A stretch of 53,622 nucleotides of DNA from Spirochaetaceae bacterium (GTDB lineage: Bacteria > Spirochaetota > Spirochaetia > Treponematales > Rectinemataceae). The stretch lies in assembly GCA_025358255.1 (NCBI GenBank), contig JANYKC010000073.1, positions 1 through 53,622 of the forward strand, in the 5' to 3' direction. The notes under the pieces were generated by a model. That model searched no databases and was not told where the DNA came from. It worked only from the letters and a program-made list of their open reading frames with translations. Positions 16,746 to 26,174 of the stretch are shown one piece after another. Numbering within the stretch: position 1 is the stretch's first letter; each line of letters opens with the position of its first letter. Both the position numbers and the translations under genes were made by a program.

Positions 16746-16844
16746 AGGGATGCCGTCGGGCCTTCGAGGGAATTAACGCAATGCTGACGAGCCCCTCATG
16801 GTTTTCCCATGCGGCGCCCCTATGCTGAAGGCCGAGGCATCCCC

Positions 16845-17264
16845 ATGACCAAGGTCCTGTTCCTTTGTGTGCACAATTCGGCCCGAAGCCAGATGGCGGA
16901 GGCCTTCTTGAAGAAGCTCGGTGGCGGCCGTTTCGCAGCCGAGAGCGCCGGGCTCGAACCAGGTCAGCTCAATGCCCATGTCGTGCGGGTCATGGCCGAG
17001 GCGGGGATCGACATCTCCGGAAATCCGACGAAAAGCGTCCATGACCTCTTTGACGCCAGGAAGGTTTTCCAGGTGGTGGTGACCGTTTGCTCGAAGGAGG
17101 CCGCCGAGCGATGTCCGATCTTCCCCGGCCTCTCCGAGCGGCTCCACTGGCCCTTCCCGGACCCGTCGACCTTCTCCGGAAGCGACGATGAAATAATGCC
17201 GAGGGTGCGGCGGCTGCGGGACCAGATAGAGGCGGCGGTCAAGGAATTCATCGACAACCATTAA
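16845..17264 (+). CDS. arsC: Arsenate reductase, low-MW phosphatase type
   Basis: The 139-residue protein has the phosphatase P-loop [14 protein letters not shown] at residues 8-21, the family Cys near [15 protein letters not shown] (about 80-90) and the aspartate loop FPDPS. It reduces arsenate to arsenite through a Cys relay and a thioredoxin- or thiol-type donor; Acr3 exports the product. It lies 100 bases downstream of acr3, same strand. Confidence 0.9.
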   Translation: MTKVLFLCVHNSARSQMAEAFLKKLGGGRFAAESAGLEPGQLNAHVVRVMAEAGIDISGNPTKSVHDLFDARKVFQVVVTVCSKEAAERCPIFPGLSERLHWPFPDPSTFSGSDDEIMPRVRRLRDQIEAAVKEFIDNH

Positions 17265-17330
17265 GTTTCGGCCGGTTGCCCCCCATCGCTCCCGATTCGG
17301 GAGAATATGGACGATTGTGCCTCCTGTCAC

Positions 17331-17358
17331 TTACGCTCCATCCCTCGATGCGTATACT
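17331..17358 (+). promoter_or_regulatory. Candidate promoter of the CoA-disulfide reductase operon
   Basis: TTACGC (17331-17336), 16 bases, TATACT (17353-17358), 33 bases before the ATG at 17392. A short hairpin CTCCCGATTCGGGAG just upstream may end the arsC transcript. Confidence 0.4.
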
Positions 17359-17391
17359 TCAATCATAGCAGGGCGCGATTGAGGAGTGGAT

Positions 17392-19056
17392 ATGAGCGAG
17401 CGACTAGTGATCGTAGGTGGCGTCGCCGGTGGAGCGACCGCGGCGGCGCGCGCGCGGCGCCTTTCGGAAAAAGCGGAAATCACCCTCCTTGAGCGGGGAC
17501 CCTATGTCTCCTTTGCCAATTGCGGCCTTCCCTACTACATCTCCGGGGCGATAACCAAGCATTCCAAGCTCCTCCTCCAGACACCCGAGGGCTTCGATGC
17601 CCGCTATGGGGTCAAGGTACTCGTGGACACCGAGGCCGTCGAGATCGACAGGGGCGGCAAGCGAGTCAAGGTCAAGGGGCCCGAGGGCGAGTCATGGATC
17701 GAATATGACAAGCTCATCCTTGCCCAAGGCGGCAATCCCATCATGCCCCCACTGCAGGGGGCCGATTCCTCCAATGTGTTCAAGCTCTGGACCGTTCCCG
17801 ACGTGGACAGGATCAAGGCATACCTCGAAACGGCGAAGCCCAGCTCGGCGCTGGTCGCCGGTGGCGGCTTCATCGGCCTCGAGATGGTGGAGGCCTTCCG
17901 TGAGCGGGGACTCGAGACGACGGTCGTGGAGCTCATGCCTCGCATCATGTCGACGATGGATCCCGAGTTCGGCGCGATGATCGCCGCGAAGCTCGAGGAG
18001 AAGGGCGTGCGGGTCGTCACGGGGCTCGGCCTGAAAGCCATACACGCCGGAACGGCGGAACTCTCCGATGGCTCCCTCGTGGATGCCGGCATCGTCCTCC
18101 TCTCGATAGGCGTGCGGCCCGAACTGGCGCTGGCCAAGGCCGCGGGCCTCGTCATCGGTGCCTCGGGCGGCCTCGAGGTCGATGAGGAGCTTCGCACTTC
18201 CGACAAGGACATCTACGCGGCTGGCGACATGGTCGAGATCGTCCACAAGGTCTCCGGCCGGAAGGTCCGCGTCCCCCTTGCGGGGCCTGCGAACCGGCAG
18301 GGCCGGATCGCCGCGTCGAATGCCCTCGGCATGCACATGAAATACCACGGGGCTTTGGGCACCAGCGTGTTCAAGGCCTTCGATGGGGTCGCGGCCTCCA
18401 CTGGACTCTCCGAAAAGGCCGCGCGGGACGCGGGCTTTGACGTGGGCGTCGCCGTCATCTACAAGGACAACCACGCCTCCTACTACCCTGGCGGAAAGGA
18501 GATGGCACTCAAGATCGTGTACGACCGGAAGAGCGCGAGGCTCCTTGGCGCCCAGGGCTTCGGCGGGGAAGGGGTGGAGAAGCGCATCGATGTCCTGGCC
18601 ACGGCCCTCCACGGGAAGATGACCTTGGACGACCTGGCGGAGCTCGACCTCTCCTACGCGCCGCCTTTTTCCTCGGCCAATGACCCGGTCAACCTCGTGG
18701 CCTTCATCGGGCAGAACGACCTCTCCGGCTATTCGCCCCTCGAGACGGCGGCCGCGCTCAAGGCCGCCCTCGCCGCGGCGGCGGCCGGCGGGAAGCCGGC
18801 CCTCGTCCTCGATGTGCGCAACACTGGCGAATATGAGGCCGGCCATGTCGCCGGCGCGGTCAACATCCCCCTCGACGAGCTGCGCTACCGCCTCGAAGAG
18901 ATGCCGAGGAATGTCCGCATCCACGTGCACTGCCGCTCGGGCTTCAGGTCCCACCTGGCCCTGCGGATATTGAAGGAAAATGGCTACGACGACGTTGTCA
19001 ATGTCACCGGCGCCTACATGGCCATCCTCGCCGAGGGTGGCTTCGACCTGGTTTGA
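17392..19056 (+). CDS. CoA-disulfide reductase-rhodanese fusion
   Basis: The 554-residue flavoprotein has an FAD-binding GGVAGGATAAA at residue 8, the single active-site Cys in FANCGLPYYISG (about residue 43), an NAD(P)H-binding GGGFIGLE (about 160) and AAGDM for FAD. From about residue 460 a rhodanese domain follows with its active Cys in HCRSGFRS. Such fusions reduce CoA-disulfide, CoA persulfide or polysulfide. GAGGAG lies 5 bases before the ATG. It is followed by a free rhodanese and an AhpD-like gene, a sulfur/thiol redox set that adjoins the arsenic genes. Confidence 0.88.
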   Translation: MSERLVIVGGVAGGATAAARARRLSEKAEITLLERGPYVSFANCGLPYYISGAITKHSKLLLQTPEGFDARYGVKVLVDTEAVEIDRGGKRVKVKGPEGESWIEYDKLILAQGGNPIMPPLQGADSSNVFKLWTVPDVDRIKAYLETAKPSSALVAGGGFIGLEMVEAFRERGLETTVVELMPRIMSTMDPEFGAMIAAKLEEKGVRVVTGLGLKAIHAGTAELSDGSLVDAGIVLLSIGVRPELALAKAAGLVIGASGGLEVDEELRTSDKDIYAAGDMVEIVHKVSGRKVRVPLAGPANRQGRIAASNALGMHMKYHGALGTSVFKAFDGVAASTGLSEKAARDAGFDVGVAVIYKDNHASYYPGGKEMALKIVYDRKSARLLGAQGFGGEGVEKRIDVLATALHGKMTLDDLAELDLSYAPPFSSANDPVNLVAFIGQNDLSGYSPLETAAALKAALAAAAAGGKPALVLDVRNTGEYEAGHVAGAVNIPLDELRYRLEEMPRNVRIHVHCRSGFRSHLALRILKENGYDDVVNVTGAYMAILAEGGFDLV

Positions 19057-19082
19057 TTGAGAGACGAGACAAGGAGCACAAG

Positions 19083-19358
19083 ATGGCAGGAAGCAACGTG
19101 AAAGAGATGATCAAGGCGGGAGCGAAGATAATCGATGTGCGCAGCCCCGGGGAGTTCGCGGACGAATCCTATCCGGGAGCCGTCAACATCCCCCTCAACA
19201 TCCTCCCGGCGAAGGTGGATGAACTCGGGCCCAAGGACAAGGCCATCATCGTCTATTGCGCCTCGGGCGCGCGCAGCGCCTCCGCCGCGCGCTTCCTCAA
19301 GCAAGCCGGCTTCACCGATGTGGTGAACGCGGGCGGCATCGACGACATGCCGCGATGA
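19083..19358 (+). CDS. Single-domain rhodanese
   Basis: The 91-residue protein is one rhodanese domain with VRSPGEFADESYPGA and the active-site loop YCASGARSAS (Cys near residue 59). There is no signal peptide. AAGGAG lies 6 bases before the ATG. It probably carries persulfide sulfur for the upstream reductase. Confidence 0.88.
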   Translation: MAGSNVKEMIKAGAKIIDVRSPGEFADESYPGAVNIPLNILPAKVDELGPKDKAIIVYCASGARSASAARFLKQAGFTDVVNAGGIDDMPR

Positions 19359-19368
19359 TGGCACGGAT

Positions 19369-20052
19369 ATGAATACTGCCGCCTTCGACGAGGCTGGTGA
19401 TGGCGCCGAACGCCCTGCCGAAGGCGACCTTGCCGAAGGCGACCTTGCCGAAGGCTACGTGAAACCACCCAGGCCCATGCCGTGGCCCCTTGGTGCCTTG
19501 CTTTCCCTTGTCGAGCGGCGGCTTGGAAAGAGGCTCGTCGCCAACAGGATCCTTGCCTGGTACCCAAAGGCCTTGCTGGGCTCGGGCATCATGGAAGCCC
19601 TTGTGGCCCACGACGAGGCGGAAGTCCCTAAACGGCTCCTCAAGCTGGTCCGCATCTACGTGTCCTTCCTTGCGTCCTGCCCCTTCTGCATCGACATGAA
19701 CGCGAAGGAGTACCGCGAGGGCGGAATCTCCGACGAGGAGATCCTCGCGCTCAGGGGGCTGAAGCGCCTAGAGGATGTGGGCAGCATCAGCGAGTCCGAA
19801 AGGGCAGCCCTCGATTACGTGCGCTGCGCCACCTTGACACCGGTCTCTTTCACCCCCGAGGTGATCGAGAGGCTCCATGCCCATTTTCACGAGCGAGGCA
19901 TCGTCATAATTGCCAGCACCTGCGCACAGGTGAATTTCTGGACACGCCTCATCCAGTCCCTGGGGGTCCAGCCGGCGGGCTTCTCTTCCGGGTGCTCGAT
20001 CCTTGATCTGGATAGGTATAAAACCATGCACAGCCCTGGAAGCGGTGGATGA
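19369..20052 (+). CDS. AhpD-like carboxymuconolactone decarboxylase family protein
   Basis: The 227-residue protein has the AhpD fold with the catalytic Cys pair in ASCPFCIDMNAKE (about residues 103-115). It is likely a disulfide reductase or peroxidase partner. The N-terminal 30 residues contain a repeated AEGDL pentapeptide encoded by a 15-base tandem repeat. It follows the rhodanese gene by 10 bases and precedes peptidase T by 4 bases, so it is in the same transcript. Confidence 0.75.
   Translation: MNTAAFDEAGDGAERPAEGDLAEGDLAEGYVKPPRPMPWPLGALLSLVERRLGKRLVANRILAWYPKALLGSGIMEALVAHDEAEVPKRLLKLVRIYVSFLASCPFCIDMNAKEYREGGISDEEILALRGLKRLEDVGSISESERAALDYVRCATLTPVSFTPEVIERLHAHFHERGIVIIASTCAQVNFWTRLIQSLGVQPAGFSSGCSILDLDRYKTMHSPGSGG
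19417..19456 (+). repeat. 15-base tandem repeat inside AhpD-like gene
   Basis: The unit GCCGAAGGCGACCTT occurs 2.7 times in frame and adds AEGDL units. Its copy number could vary between strains without breaking the frame. Confidence 0.8.
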
Positions 20053-20056
20053 GCCG

Positions 20057-21274
20057 ATGACCGAGGTCCTCGAGCGCTTCCTGCGCTATGTCCGCGTCGA
20101 AAGCCGCTCCAATCCCGACGAAGCGGGCAGGCCTTCGACTCCGGGGCAAGCGAGCTTTGCGGACTTGCTCGAGGCCGAGCTTGCCTCGATGAACGGCCCG
20201 TGGAAGGCCACGCGCCTTGATGACGGCTCGATCCTGGTCCGGCTGCCTGCCTCGCCTGGCCACGAGGAATCCGTCCATGCCGCCTTCCTTGCCCATATCG
20301 ACACCTACTACGGCCTGCCAGGCGCGGCGAATCCCCGCGTGGTCGACTGTGACGGAGGGTCGCTTGAGCTGTCGGCGGAGGTGGCCATCCCGGCGCGCCT
20401 CCTGGCCGGCTTCGCGGGGAAGCGCATAGTTGTCTCTGACGGATCGGGTCTCCTTGGCGCCGACGACAAGGCCGGGGTGGCGGCCCTCATGACGGTCCTT
20501 TCGCGGATGTCGGAGGGCGGCCCTGTCCACGGCCCCGTGGATTTCTGGTTCACCACCGATGAGGAGATCGGCCGCATCGGAGTGGAGTCCTTGCCCCCGG
20601 GCACAGGGGAATCCTGGGACATACTCTGGACCGTCGATGGGGAGGACCTTGCGGAGCTTTCGGTGGGCGACCTGGCGATCAAGCGCGCACGTGTCACATT
20701 CCTCGGGGTCGATGCCCACCCCTGCCTCCATGGCAAGGACCTTGTGCCCGCCCATTACGCGGCCGCGCGTTTCGCCGACCGCCTGGCCGGGCTGCCCAAT
20801 CCCATGACCACGGAGGGCCGCTCCGCCTTTTTCCAGATCGCCTCTGTCGAGGGGCGGGCAGAAAGGGCGGAGGTCTTTTGCCGCTTCATGTCCTTCGATG
20901 AGGCCGATCTTGGGCCGATGGAAAAGTCCCTGGTCGGCCTGGCCAAGGAGGCCGCCCTTGCCTACGGCGCCCATGTGGAGGTGGGGATCACCACGGGGAG
21001 CGCCAATTTCCATGACGCGGTCCTCTCGAAGCCACGGCTCATCGATCCTGCGCGGAGGGCGCTGGCCAAGGCCGGCTATCCGGCCCGGGAGATAGAGATC
21101 AGGGGCGGCACCGACGGCGGCCTGCTCGCGGTCAGCTTCCCTGGTTTGGTCGCGCCTGACCTGGGCACCGGTGCGAGGAACCTCCACTCGCGCGGGGAGT
21201 TCCTTGTCATGGACGAGCTCGAGGCCCTTCCGGGCATTGTCCTTGGGATCATCTCGGAATACGGAGGCGCATGA
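20057..21274 (+). CDS. pepT: Peptidase T-like M20 tripeptide aminopeptidase
   Basis: The 405-residue protein carries the M20B metal set: AHIDT (residue ~78), SGLLGADDKAGVA (~135), the catalytic DEEIG (~175), a VDGED segment, the lid-domain DAHPC and the late NLHSRGEF His. Peptidase T removes the N-terminal residue from tripeptides in the cytosol. The start at 20057 follows the AhpD-like stop by 4 bases; the reading frame upstream is open but belongs to the neighbour. It may serve the peptide salvage encoded further along the window. Confidence 0.85.
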   Translation: MTEVLERFLRYVRVESRSNPDEAGRPSTPGQASFADLLEAELASMNGPWKATRLDDGSILVRLPASPGHEESVHAAFLAHIDTYYGLPGAANPRVVDCDGGSLELSAEVAIPARLLAGFAGKRIVVSDGSGLLGADDKAGVAALMTVLSRMSEGGPVHGPVDFWFTTDEEIGRIGVESLPPGTGESWDILWTVDGEDLAELSVGDLAIKRARVTFLGVDAHPCLHGKDLVPAHYAAARFADRLAGLPNPMTTEGRSAFFQIASVEGRAERAEVFCRFMSFDEADLGPMEKSLVGLAKEAALAYGAHVEVGITTGSANFHDAVLSKPRLIDPARRALAKAGYPAREIEIRGGTDGGLLAVSFPGLVAPDLGTGARNLHSRGEFLVMDELEALPGIVLGIISEYGGA

Positions 21275-21368
21275 TGGGTGAAGTCCCTGGTCCTGACCGT
21301 GGCCTGAAGCGCGGAACGCCCAGGCAGGGGTCGATGAAGCCGCGCATTTCCGCTACAATGGCCCCCAC

Positions 21369-22979
21369 ATGACTGAACTCAACAGGCAGATGCGCAGGCG
21401 GCTCACCTTCGCCATCATATCCCATCCGGACTCCGGCAAGACGACGATCACCGAGAAGCTCCTCCTCTTCGGAGGGGCCATCCACATCGCCGGCGCGGTC
21501 AAGAGCGGCAAGAAGGTCAAGGACTCGGTCTCCGATTTCATGGAGATCGAGAAGGAACGCGGCATCTCCATCAGCACCTCCGTGATGGGCTTCGAATACA
21601 ACGGCCGCAAGGTGAACCTCCTCGACACGCCCGGCCACGCGGACTTCTCCGAGGATACCTACCGCGGCCTTTCCGCCGTGGACAGCGCCCTCCTCGTGAT
21701 CGACTCCGTGAAGGGCGTCGAGGACCGCACGCGCAAGCTCTGCGAGGTCTGCAGGATGCGGCACACGCCCATCGCGACCTTCATGAACAAGCTGGACCGC
21801 GAGGGCAAGGACCCCATGGAGCTCCTCGACGAGACGGAGCGCGAGCTGGCCATCGGCGTCCGGCCGGTGACCTGGCCCGTAGGGCAGGGAAGGGCCTTCA
21901 AGGGCGTCTACAACCTTGTGGAAAGGAAACTCCTCCTCTTCAACGCGGGACAGGTGGAAAGGCCCGTGGACATCATCACGATCGACGACCTCGAGGATCC
22001 GCTCCTCGAGGAGAAGGTCGGGCAGTCGCTGGCCAAAAAGCTCCGTGACGACGTGGACCTCATAAGCGGCGTCTATCCTCCCTTCGATGCGGACGAATAC
22101 CTCTCGGGAAAGGCCACGCCGGTGTTCTTCGGCTCGGCCCTCAACAACTTCGGCGTCCGCGAGCTCCTCGATACCCTGACCTCCCTGGCTCCCCATCCGA
22201 CACCGAAGCTCTCGGGGGAACGGATCGTGCGGCCGGAGGAGGAGAAGTTCACGGGTTTCATCTTCAAGATCCACGCGAACATGAATCCCAAGCACCGGGA
22301 CCGGGTTGCCTTCCTCCGGGTCTGCTCTGGCAAGTTCGAGAGGAACGCGACCTACTACCATGTCCGCTCGGGGAAGCCTTTCAGGACCGCCAATCCGACC
22401 GCCTTCATGGCGCAGGACAGCGAGATCGTGAACGAGGCCTGGCCGGGGGACATCGTGGGCATCCACGACACGGGGGTCTTCAAGATCGGCGACACCCTCA
22501 CCGAGGGCGAGACGATCAACTTCAAGGGCATCCCGAGCTTCGCCCCCCAGATCTTCCGCTATATCGTGAACGCCGACCCCCTCAAGGAGAAGCAGTATCA
22601 CAAGGGCCTCAACCAGCTGGCGGAGGAAGGCGTGGTCCAGATCTTCTCCAAGCCGAACCAGGCCAACCTGCGCGTCCTCGGGGTTGTCGGCCAGCTCCAG
22701 CTGGAAGTCCTCCAGTACCGCATGGAGCACGAGTACAACGCGCGGTGCAACTACCGGGCCATCGACGCCATCATCGCGCACTGGATCATGTCCGACGACC
22801 TGAAGGCCCTCAAGGACTTCGTCGAGGACCAGTCCAGGAAGATACTCATCGACATCAGGGGGACCCACATCTTCATGTCGGATTCCCCCTGGGCATTCGA
22901 GCGCGTGAAGGCGACCAATCCCCTCATCCGGTTCTATTCGACCTCGGAGATGGTGGAGGACCGGGACGCCTCGGCCTGA
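21369..22979 (+). CDS. prfC: Peptide chain release factor 3
   Basis: The 536-residue translational GTPase has G1 SHPDSGKTT (Ala to Ser compared with the common PDAGKTT), G3 DTPGHADF and G4 NKLD, followed by the RF3-type domains 2 and 3. RF3 uses GTP to eject RF1/RF2 from the ribosome after termination. It stands alone between the peptidase T gene and a strong terminator. Confidence 0.95.
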   Translation: MTELNRQMRRRLTFAIISHPDSGKTTITEKLLLFGGAIHIAGAVKSGKKVKDSVSDFMEIEKERGISISTSVMGFEYNGRKVNLLDTPGHADFSEDTYRGLSAVDSALLVIDSVKGVEDRTRKLCEVCRMRHTPIATFMNKLDREGKDPMELLDETERELAIGVRPVTWPVGQGRAFKGVYNLVERKLLLFNAGQVERPVDIITIDDLEDPLLEEKVGQSLAKKLRDDVDLISGVYPPFDADEYLSGKATPVFFGSALNNFGVRELLDTLTSLAPHPTPKLSGERIVRPEEEKFTGFIFKIHANMNPKHRDRVAFLRVCSGKFERNATYYHVRSGKPFRTANPTAFMAQDSEIVNEAWPGDIVGIHDTGVFKIGDTLTEGETINFKGIPSFAPQIFRYIVNADPLKEKQYHKGLNQLAEEGVVQIFSKPNQANLRVLGVVGQLQLEVLQYRMEHEYNARCNYRAIDAIIAHWIMSDDLKALKDFVEDQSRKILIDIRGTHIFMSDSPWAFERVKATNPLIRFYSTSEMVEDRDASA

Positions 22980-23011
22980 GCCGAAGATGCATGATTTGTA
23001 CCAACTAAAAA

Positions 23012-23068
23012 AAGGACCGCGGAGCGGCAAGGCTGTCGCCTTTGGCCCTCCGTGGTCCTTGTTTTTTT
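23012..23068 (+). terminator. Intrinsic terminator of prfC
   Basis: AAGGACCGCGGAG (23012-23024) pairs with CTCCGTGGTCCTT (23048-23060) with one wobble; GTTTTTTT follows. A run of A at the left foot makes it bidirectional, serving also the convergent DUF2892 gene. Confidence 0.9.
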
Positions 23069-23102
23069 CCCGCGGCCGGGCGCGGAGGTCCTGGCCTGGG
23101 GC

Positions 23103-23288
23103 CTAGGCCTTTTTTTTCGTCGAGATGCCGAAGGGCAGGTAGAGGGGACAGGTCCGCACGAGGGCGGTCGCGAGCGGCACGATGGCGATCAGCCCCAGCC
23201 AGCTCTTGAAAACGATGCCGAGGACGGCGATGGCCACCGCAAGCACGATCCTGATGATCCTGTCCGTATTCCCGATGTTCTGCGTCAT
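23103..23288 (-). CDS. DUF2892 small inner-membrane protein
   Basis: The 61-residue protein begins MTQNIGNTDRIIRIV, has two hydrophobic segments and ends CPLYLPFGISTKKK, the DUF2892 (YgaP transmembrane) pattern. GGAGG lies 6 bases before the ATG. The family is often tied to rhodanese and sulfur metabolism. It lies downstream of the Crp/Fnr regulator gene on the same strand, with a 79-base gap. Confidence 0.85.
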   Translation of the reverse strand: MTQNIGNTDRIIRIVLAVAIAVLGIVFKSWLGLIAIVPLATALVRTCPLYLPFGISTKKKA

Positions 23289-23367
23289 TGCGAACCTCCC
23301 GCGGCCTTGTGTCCGGCCACTTGAACCAAGTATAGGCAGGATCCTGGGGAAAGGACGGTGCGCTTGG

Positions 23368-24057
23368 TCACATTCGCAGCTTTTCGAAGGCGGGCAGGAG
23401 CTTGAGGGAACCCCGCGATATCTCGAGGGCACCGCGCTCCTCCCAGTCCTTGAGGATGCGGCTCACCACCTCTCGTGAGGTGCCCACATGGTCCGCCAGT
23501 TCCTGGTGGGTCACCGGGATGAGGCACATGGGTTGGCCCGTGCAGAGCCCGGCGAGGTGCTGGACGAGGCGCTCATCGACGCGGCGGAAGGCGATCTCCT
23601 CCACGAGTTCCATGATCTCGGCCATGCGCCGGGAATACTGGTCGAGGACAAAGTCCCTGAAGGCGGCGCCTCCTGCGAAGAGCTGCCGCACCGTCCCGTT
23701 GGGCAGGAAGGCCGCGCTCGTCTCCTTTTCGGCCACGGCCGAAGCGGGGAAGGTGGAGATGCCGGCGCCGCAGCCTGAGCTCAGGATGCAGCTCTGCCCC
23801 TCCTCGATCCGGTAGAGGGTGATCTCACGGCCGGATTCGGCGGTCTTGAAAACCCTGATGGATCCTTCGATGACAAAGGGCACGCTCGCGCAGACCTGGC
23901 CTTCGCGCAGGATCGTGGACATCGCCTCGAGCTTGCGGAAATGGATCGTTGCAAGGAGGGGCTCGAGCCTTGACTGCGTCCATTCCTCCCGCGGGAAGAG
24001 CTGGCCAAAAAGGGCGAGGAACCTGTCTTTTGGCTCCAATTCCTTCAGGGGAAGCAT
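23368..24057 (-). CDS. Crp/Fnr-family regulator
   Basis: The 229-residue protein has a cyclic-nucleotide-binding fold (about 30-130) and a C-terminal winged helix with VTHQELADHVGTSREVVSRILKDWEERG. It lacks the N-terminal Cys cluster of FNR; it has single Cys residues in GQSCILSSGCGAG, so haem, redox or ligand control is possible. It is divergent from the MFS gene. Upstream codons in frame are open to 24171 but hold an Asp run and lack a ribosome site. Confidence 0.88.
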   Translation of the reverse strand: MLPLKELEPKDRFLALFGQLFPREEWTQSRLEPLLATIHFRKLEAMSTILREGQVCASVPFVIEGSIRVFKTAESGREITLYRIEEGQSCILSSGCGAGISTFPASAVAEKETSAAFLPNGTVRQLFAGGAAFRDFVLDQYSRRMAEIMELVEEIAFRRVDERLVQHLAGLCTGQPMCLIPVTHQELADHVGTSREVVSRILKDWEERGALEISRGSLKLLPAFEKLRM

Positions 24058-24247
24058 CGGTGCCCGTCCTTGGCATGCATGACGCTGGAAAGCGAAGATC
24101 CTGTCATCGTCATCATCGTCTCCTGTCCGGGGCGAAATGCGCGGGCAACCCGTGCGATGGTGGACGTGCACGATGATGATGATCGCCCACCGGCGGTGTC
24201 AAGCTCGTGGTCGAGGATGGAGGCCGTGCTTTGAGGGAAGGTTCGAC

Positions 24248-25474
24248 ATGAAAGGAATCGGATCGGCAAGGGAAAAGCGACAGCGCCCAGGCGTGAGGGG
24301 CCGAATCGTCGCCTCGGCCCGCTCGGGACCCTGGGGGTCGTTTCGGTGGGGCATACCCTCAACGACATCTACAGCAACTTCCTGCCCCAGCTCCTGCCCT
24401 TTTTGCTCGTCCTCATGCCGGGCTTCACCGCGACGCAGGCCGCGTTGCTGGTTGCATCCTTCAACATCTCCTCCTCCCTGTTCCAGCCGATTTTCGGCTA
24501 CATAGTCGACGGGAAGGGCCAGTCGTGGCTCATCTACGTCGGGACCATATGGATGGCGTTTTTCCTCAGCCTGACGGGAAGGTCCATGGCTATTTTCCCT
24601 TGGTGGCCCTTGCCGCCATTGCAGGCCTTGGCACTGCGGCCTTCCATTCGCCAGCCTCGGCCCTCGTGCACGGCCTGAGTGCCCGCCACAAGGCGGTCTT
24701 CCAATCGGGCTTTGTCGCCTTCGGCAATTTCGGTTTCGCCCTGGCGCCACTCCTCCTCGTGCCCCTTTCCCAGGCTTTCGGCCTCAAGGCCACGGCCCTT
24801 CTGGTAATCCCCGGCATCATGGCCGCGACTATCCTGTTCTTCGCCCTTCCCCGCCAGACGAGGAATAACAAGGAAGCGGCGGCAATGCGGGTCGTCTGGA
24901 AGGCCATCCGAAAATCGGCTCGGGAACTTGGCGTGATCCTGGGCGTCATTTCAGTGCGTTCGGCCGCCTACACGGGGCTCCTCGCCCTGCTTCCCCTCTA
25001 TTTCCATGGGCGGAACATCTCGAACATCGACGCCAGCAGGATGCTGACCCTCATGCTTTTCACCGGCGCCTTCGGCGGCATCTCCGGTGGATTCATCTCC
25101 GACAGGTGGGGACGCAAGCCCCTGATTGTCGGCTCCCTTCTGTTGGCGACGCCCCTCTTCTATGGCTTCCTTGCCACCCACGGTGCCGTGAGCCTCGTGT
25201 TTCTTGCGCTGGCCGGTGCCGCCTGCTTTCGAGCTTCTCCGTGACCACCGTGGCCGCCCAGGAAGCCATACCTGAACACAAGGCCATGGCCGCCGGTCTG
25301 AGCCTCGGCTTCGCCAATGGGCTCGGCGCGCTGGCTGTCATCTTCGTAGGGAGGATCGCGGACCTCTGGGGCCTTTCGACGGCGGTGGCGATCCTCGTTT
25401 CGCTTCCTTTCGTGGCCGGGCTTGTCGGGCTCTTCCTACGGCATTATCCGGGATATGCGACCGCCAAGCGCTAG
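24248..25474 (+). pseudogene. Fosmidomycin-resistance-type MFS transporter, three one-base frameshifts
   Basis: The protein is split over four reading segments: MKGIGSARE from ATG 24248 (GGAAGG upstream); GHTLNDIYSNFLPQLLPF to FLSLTG; HGYFPLVALAAIAGLG to AGAACF; and SFSVTTVAAQEAIPEH to the end. Each change of frame is explained by one missing base: between 24248 and 24346, near 24580 (run GGGAA) and at the T run 25228-25230. Restoring them gives a single 409-residue frame, the usual length, with 12 membrane segments. The family exports fosmidomycin and other compounds. The last 4 bases overlap the convergent NifX gene. Read error is favoured over real decay. Confidence 0.75.
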
Positions 25475-25836
25475 TGAGAGCATTCATGGCCATCGGCGTG
25501 GCCGCCGGCGCATCCCACCCCTGAGTCCGCCAAGGCTCCCCTTGCGAAGGCCTCGGCTGCTGCCTTTGCCTGCCCCGACGCGCCGCGGACGACAGCGATC
25601 CCTTGTGCGGCGAGGACCCGCACCGCTCCCTCGCCCATGTTGCCGGCGACGAGATGGGTCACGCCCGCGCGGGCAAGCATGGAGGCGACGCCGGACTTGC
25701 AGCCACAGCCCTCGATGGAGGGTATGGCCGGCTCTTCGACAAGGCTCTCGCCTTCGACCCGGAATACGAGGAATTCCTTGCAGTGGCCAAAGTGGGCGTC
25801 CACGACTCCGTCCATGGTCGGTACAGCGATCTTCAT
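25471..25836 (-). CDS. NifX/NifB-type Fe-Mo cofactor-domain protein
   Basis: The 121-residue protein consists of one dinitrogenase iron-molybdenum cofactor fold: MKIAVPTMDG, DAHFGHCKEFLVF, GCGCKSGVASML, LVAGNMGEGAV, GIAVVRGASG, and a Cys/His-rich tail. AAGGAG precedes the ATG. Proteins of this group bind Fe-S or Fe-Mo clusters; no nitrogenase genes are in the window, so another metal-cluster role is likely. It is a paralogue of the second half of the protein at 8969-9652. Confidence 0.85.
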   Translation of the reverse strand: MKIAVPTMDGVVDAHFGHCKEFLVFRVEGESLVEEPAIPSIEGCGCKSGVASMLARAGVTHLVAGNMGEGAVRVLAAQGIAVVRGASGQAKAAAEAFARGALADSGVGCAGGHADGHECSH

Positions 25837-26174
25837 GATTGTCGCTCCTTGTGTCTGTTTGCTTCTATCGTCACGAAGGTTGATTTCCGCATTCGCCATC
25901 CCTGCGCTTCCGTGTGGCGGAGTCCGTGCGGCGGAGTCCGCGAGGCATTCCTAGCCAAAGGGAACCGCCAATATGCCACGACGGGAATAATTAGCATTTG
26001 CTCATAATGTCTACAAGCCTAGCCGCCTGTCAAGCGTCCATAGTTTTTCGTTTCCGCGCGTCGCTTCGCGATCGAGGCGTGAATGGCACCATGGAGATAT
26101 TCTGGAGGCAGGGGATGCGGCCTTTGACAAGCCTCACCCGAGGGAATAGGATTCCGCCATCCGAGGAGGTCGCC
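25837..26174. other. Divergent intergenic stretch
   Basis: About 340 bases between the NifX-type gene and the CGGC gene. It should hold both promoters. A TTTGCTCATAAT segment near 25998-26009 could be a -10 region. I see no convincing paired boxes or small gene. Confidence 0.35.

Noticed and set aside
21249..23030. A 593-codon minus-strand open frame
   Set aside because: Opposite prfC throughout; no family features and no start signal.
25471..25836. Nitrogenase cofactor gene implying nitrogen fixation
   Set aside because: The domain is widespread outside nitrogenase systems, and no nif structural or assembly genes are present in the window.
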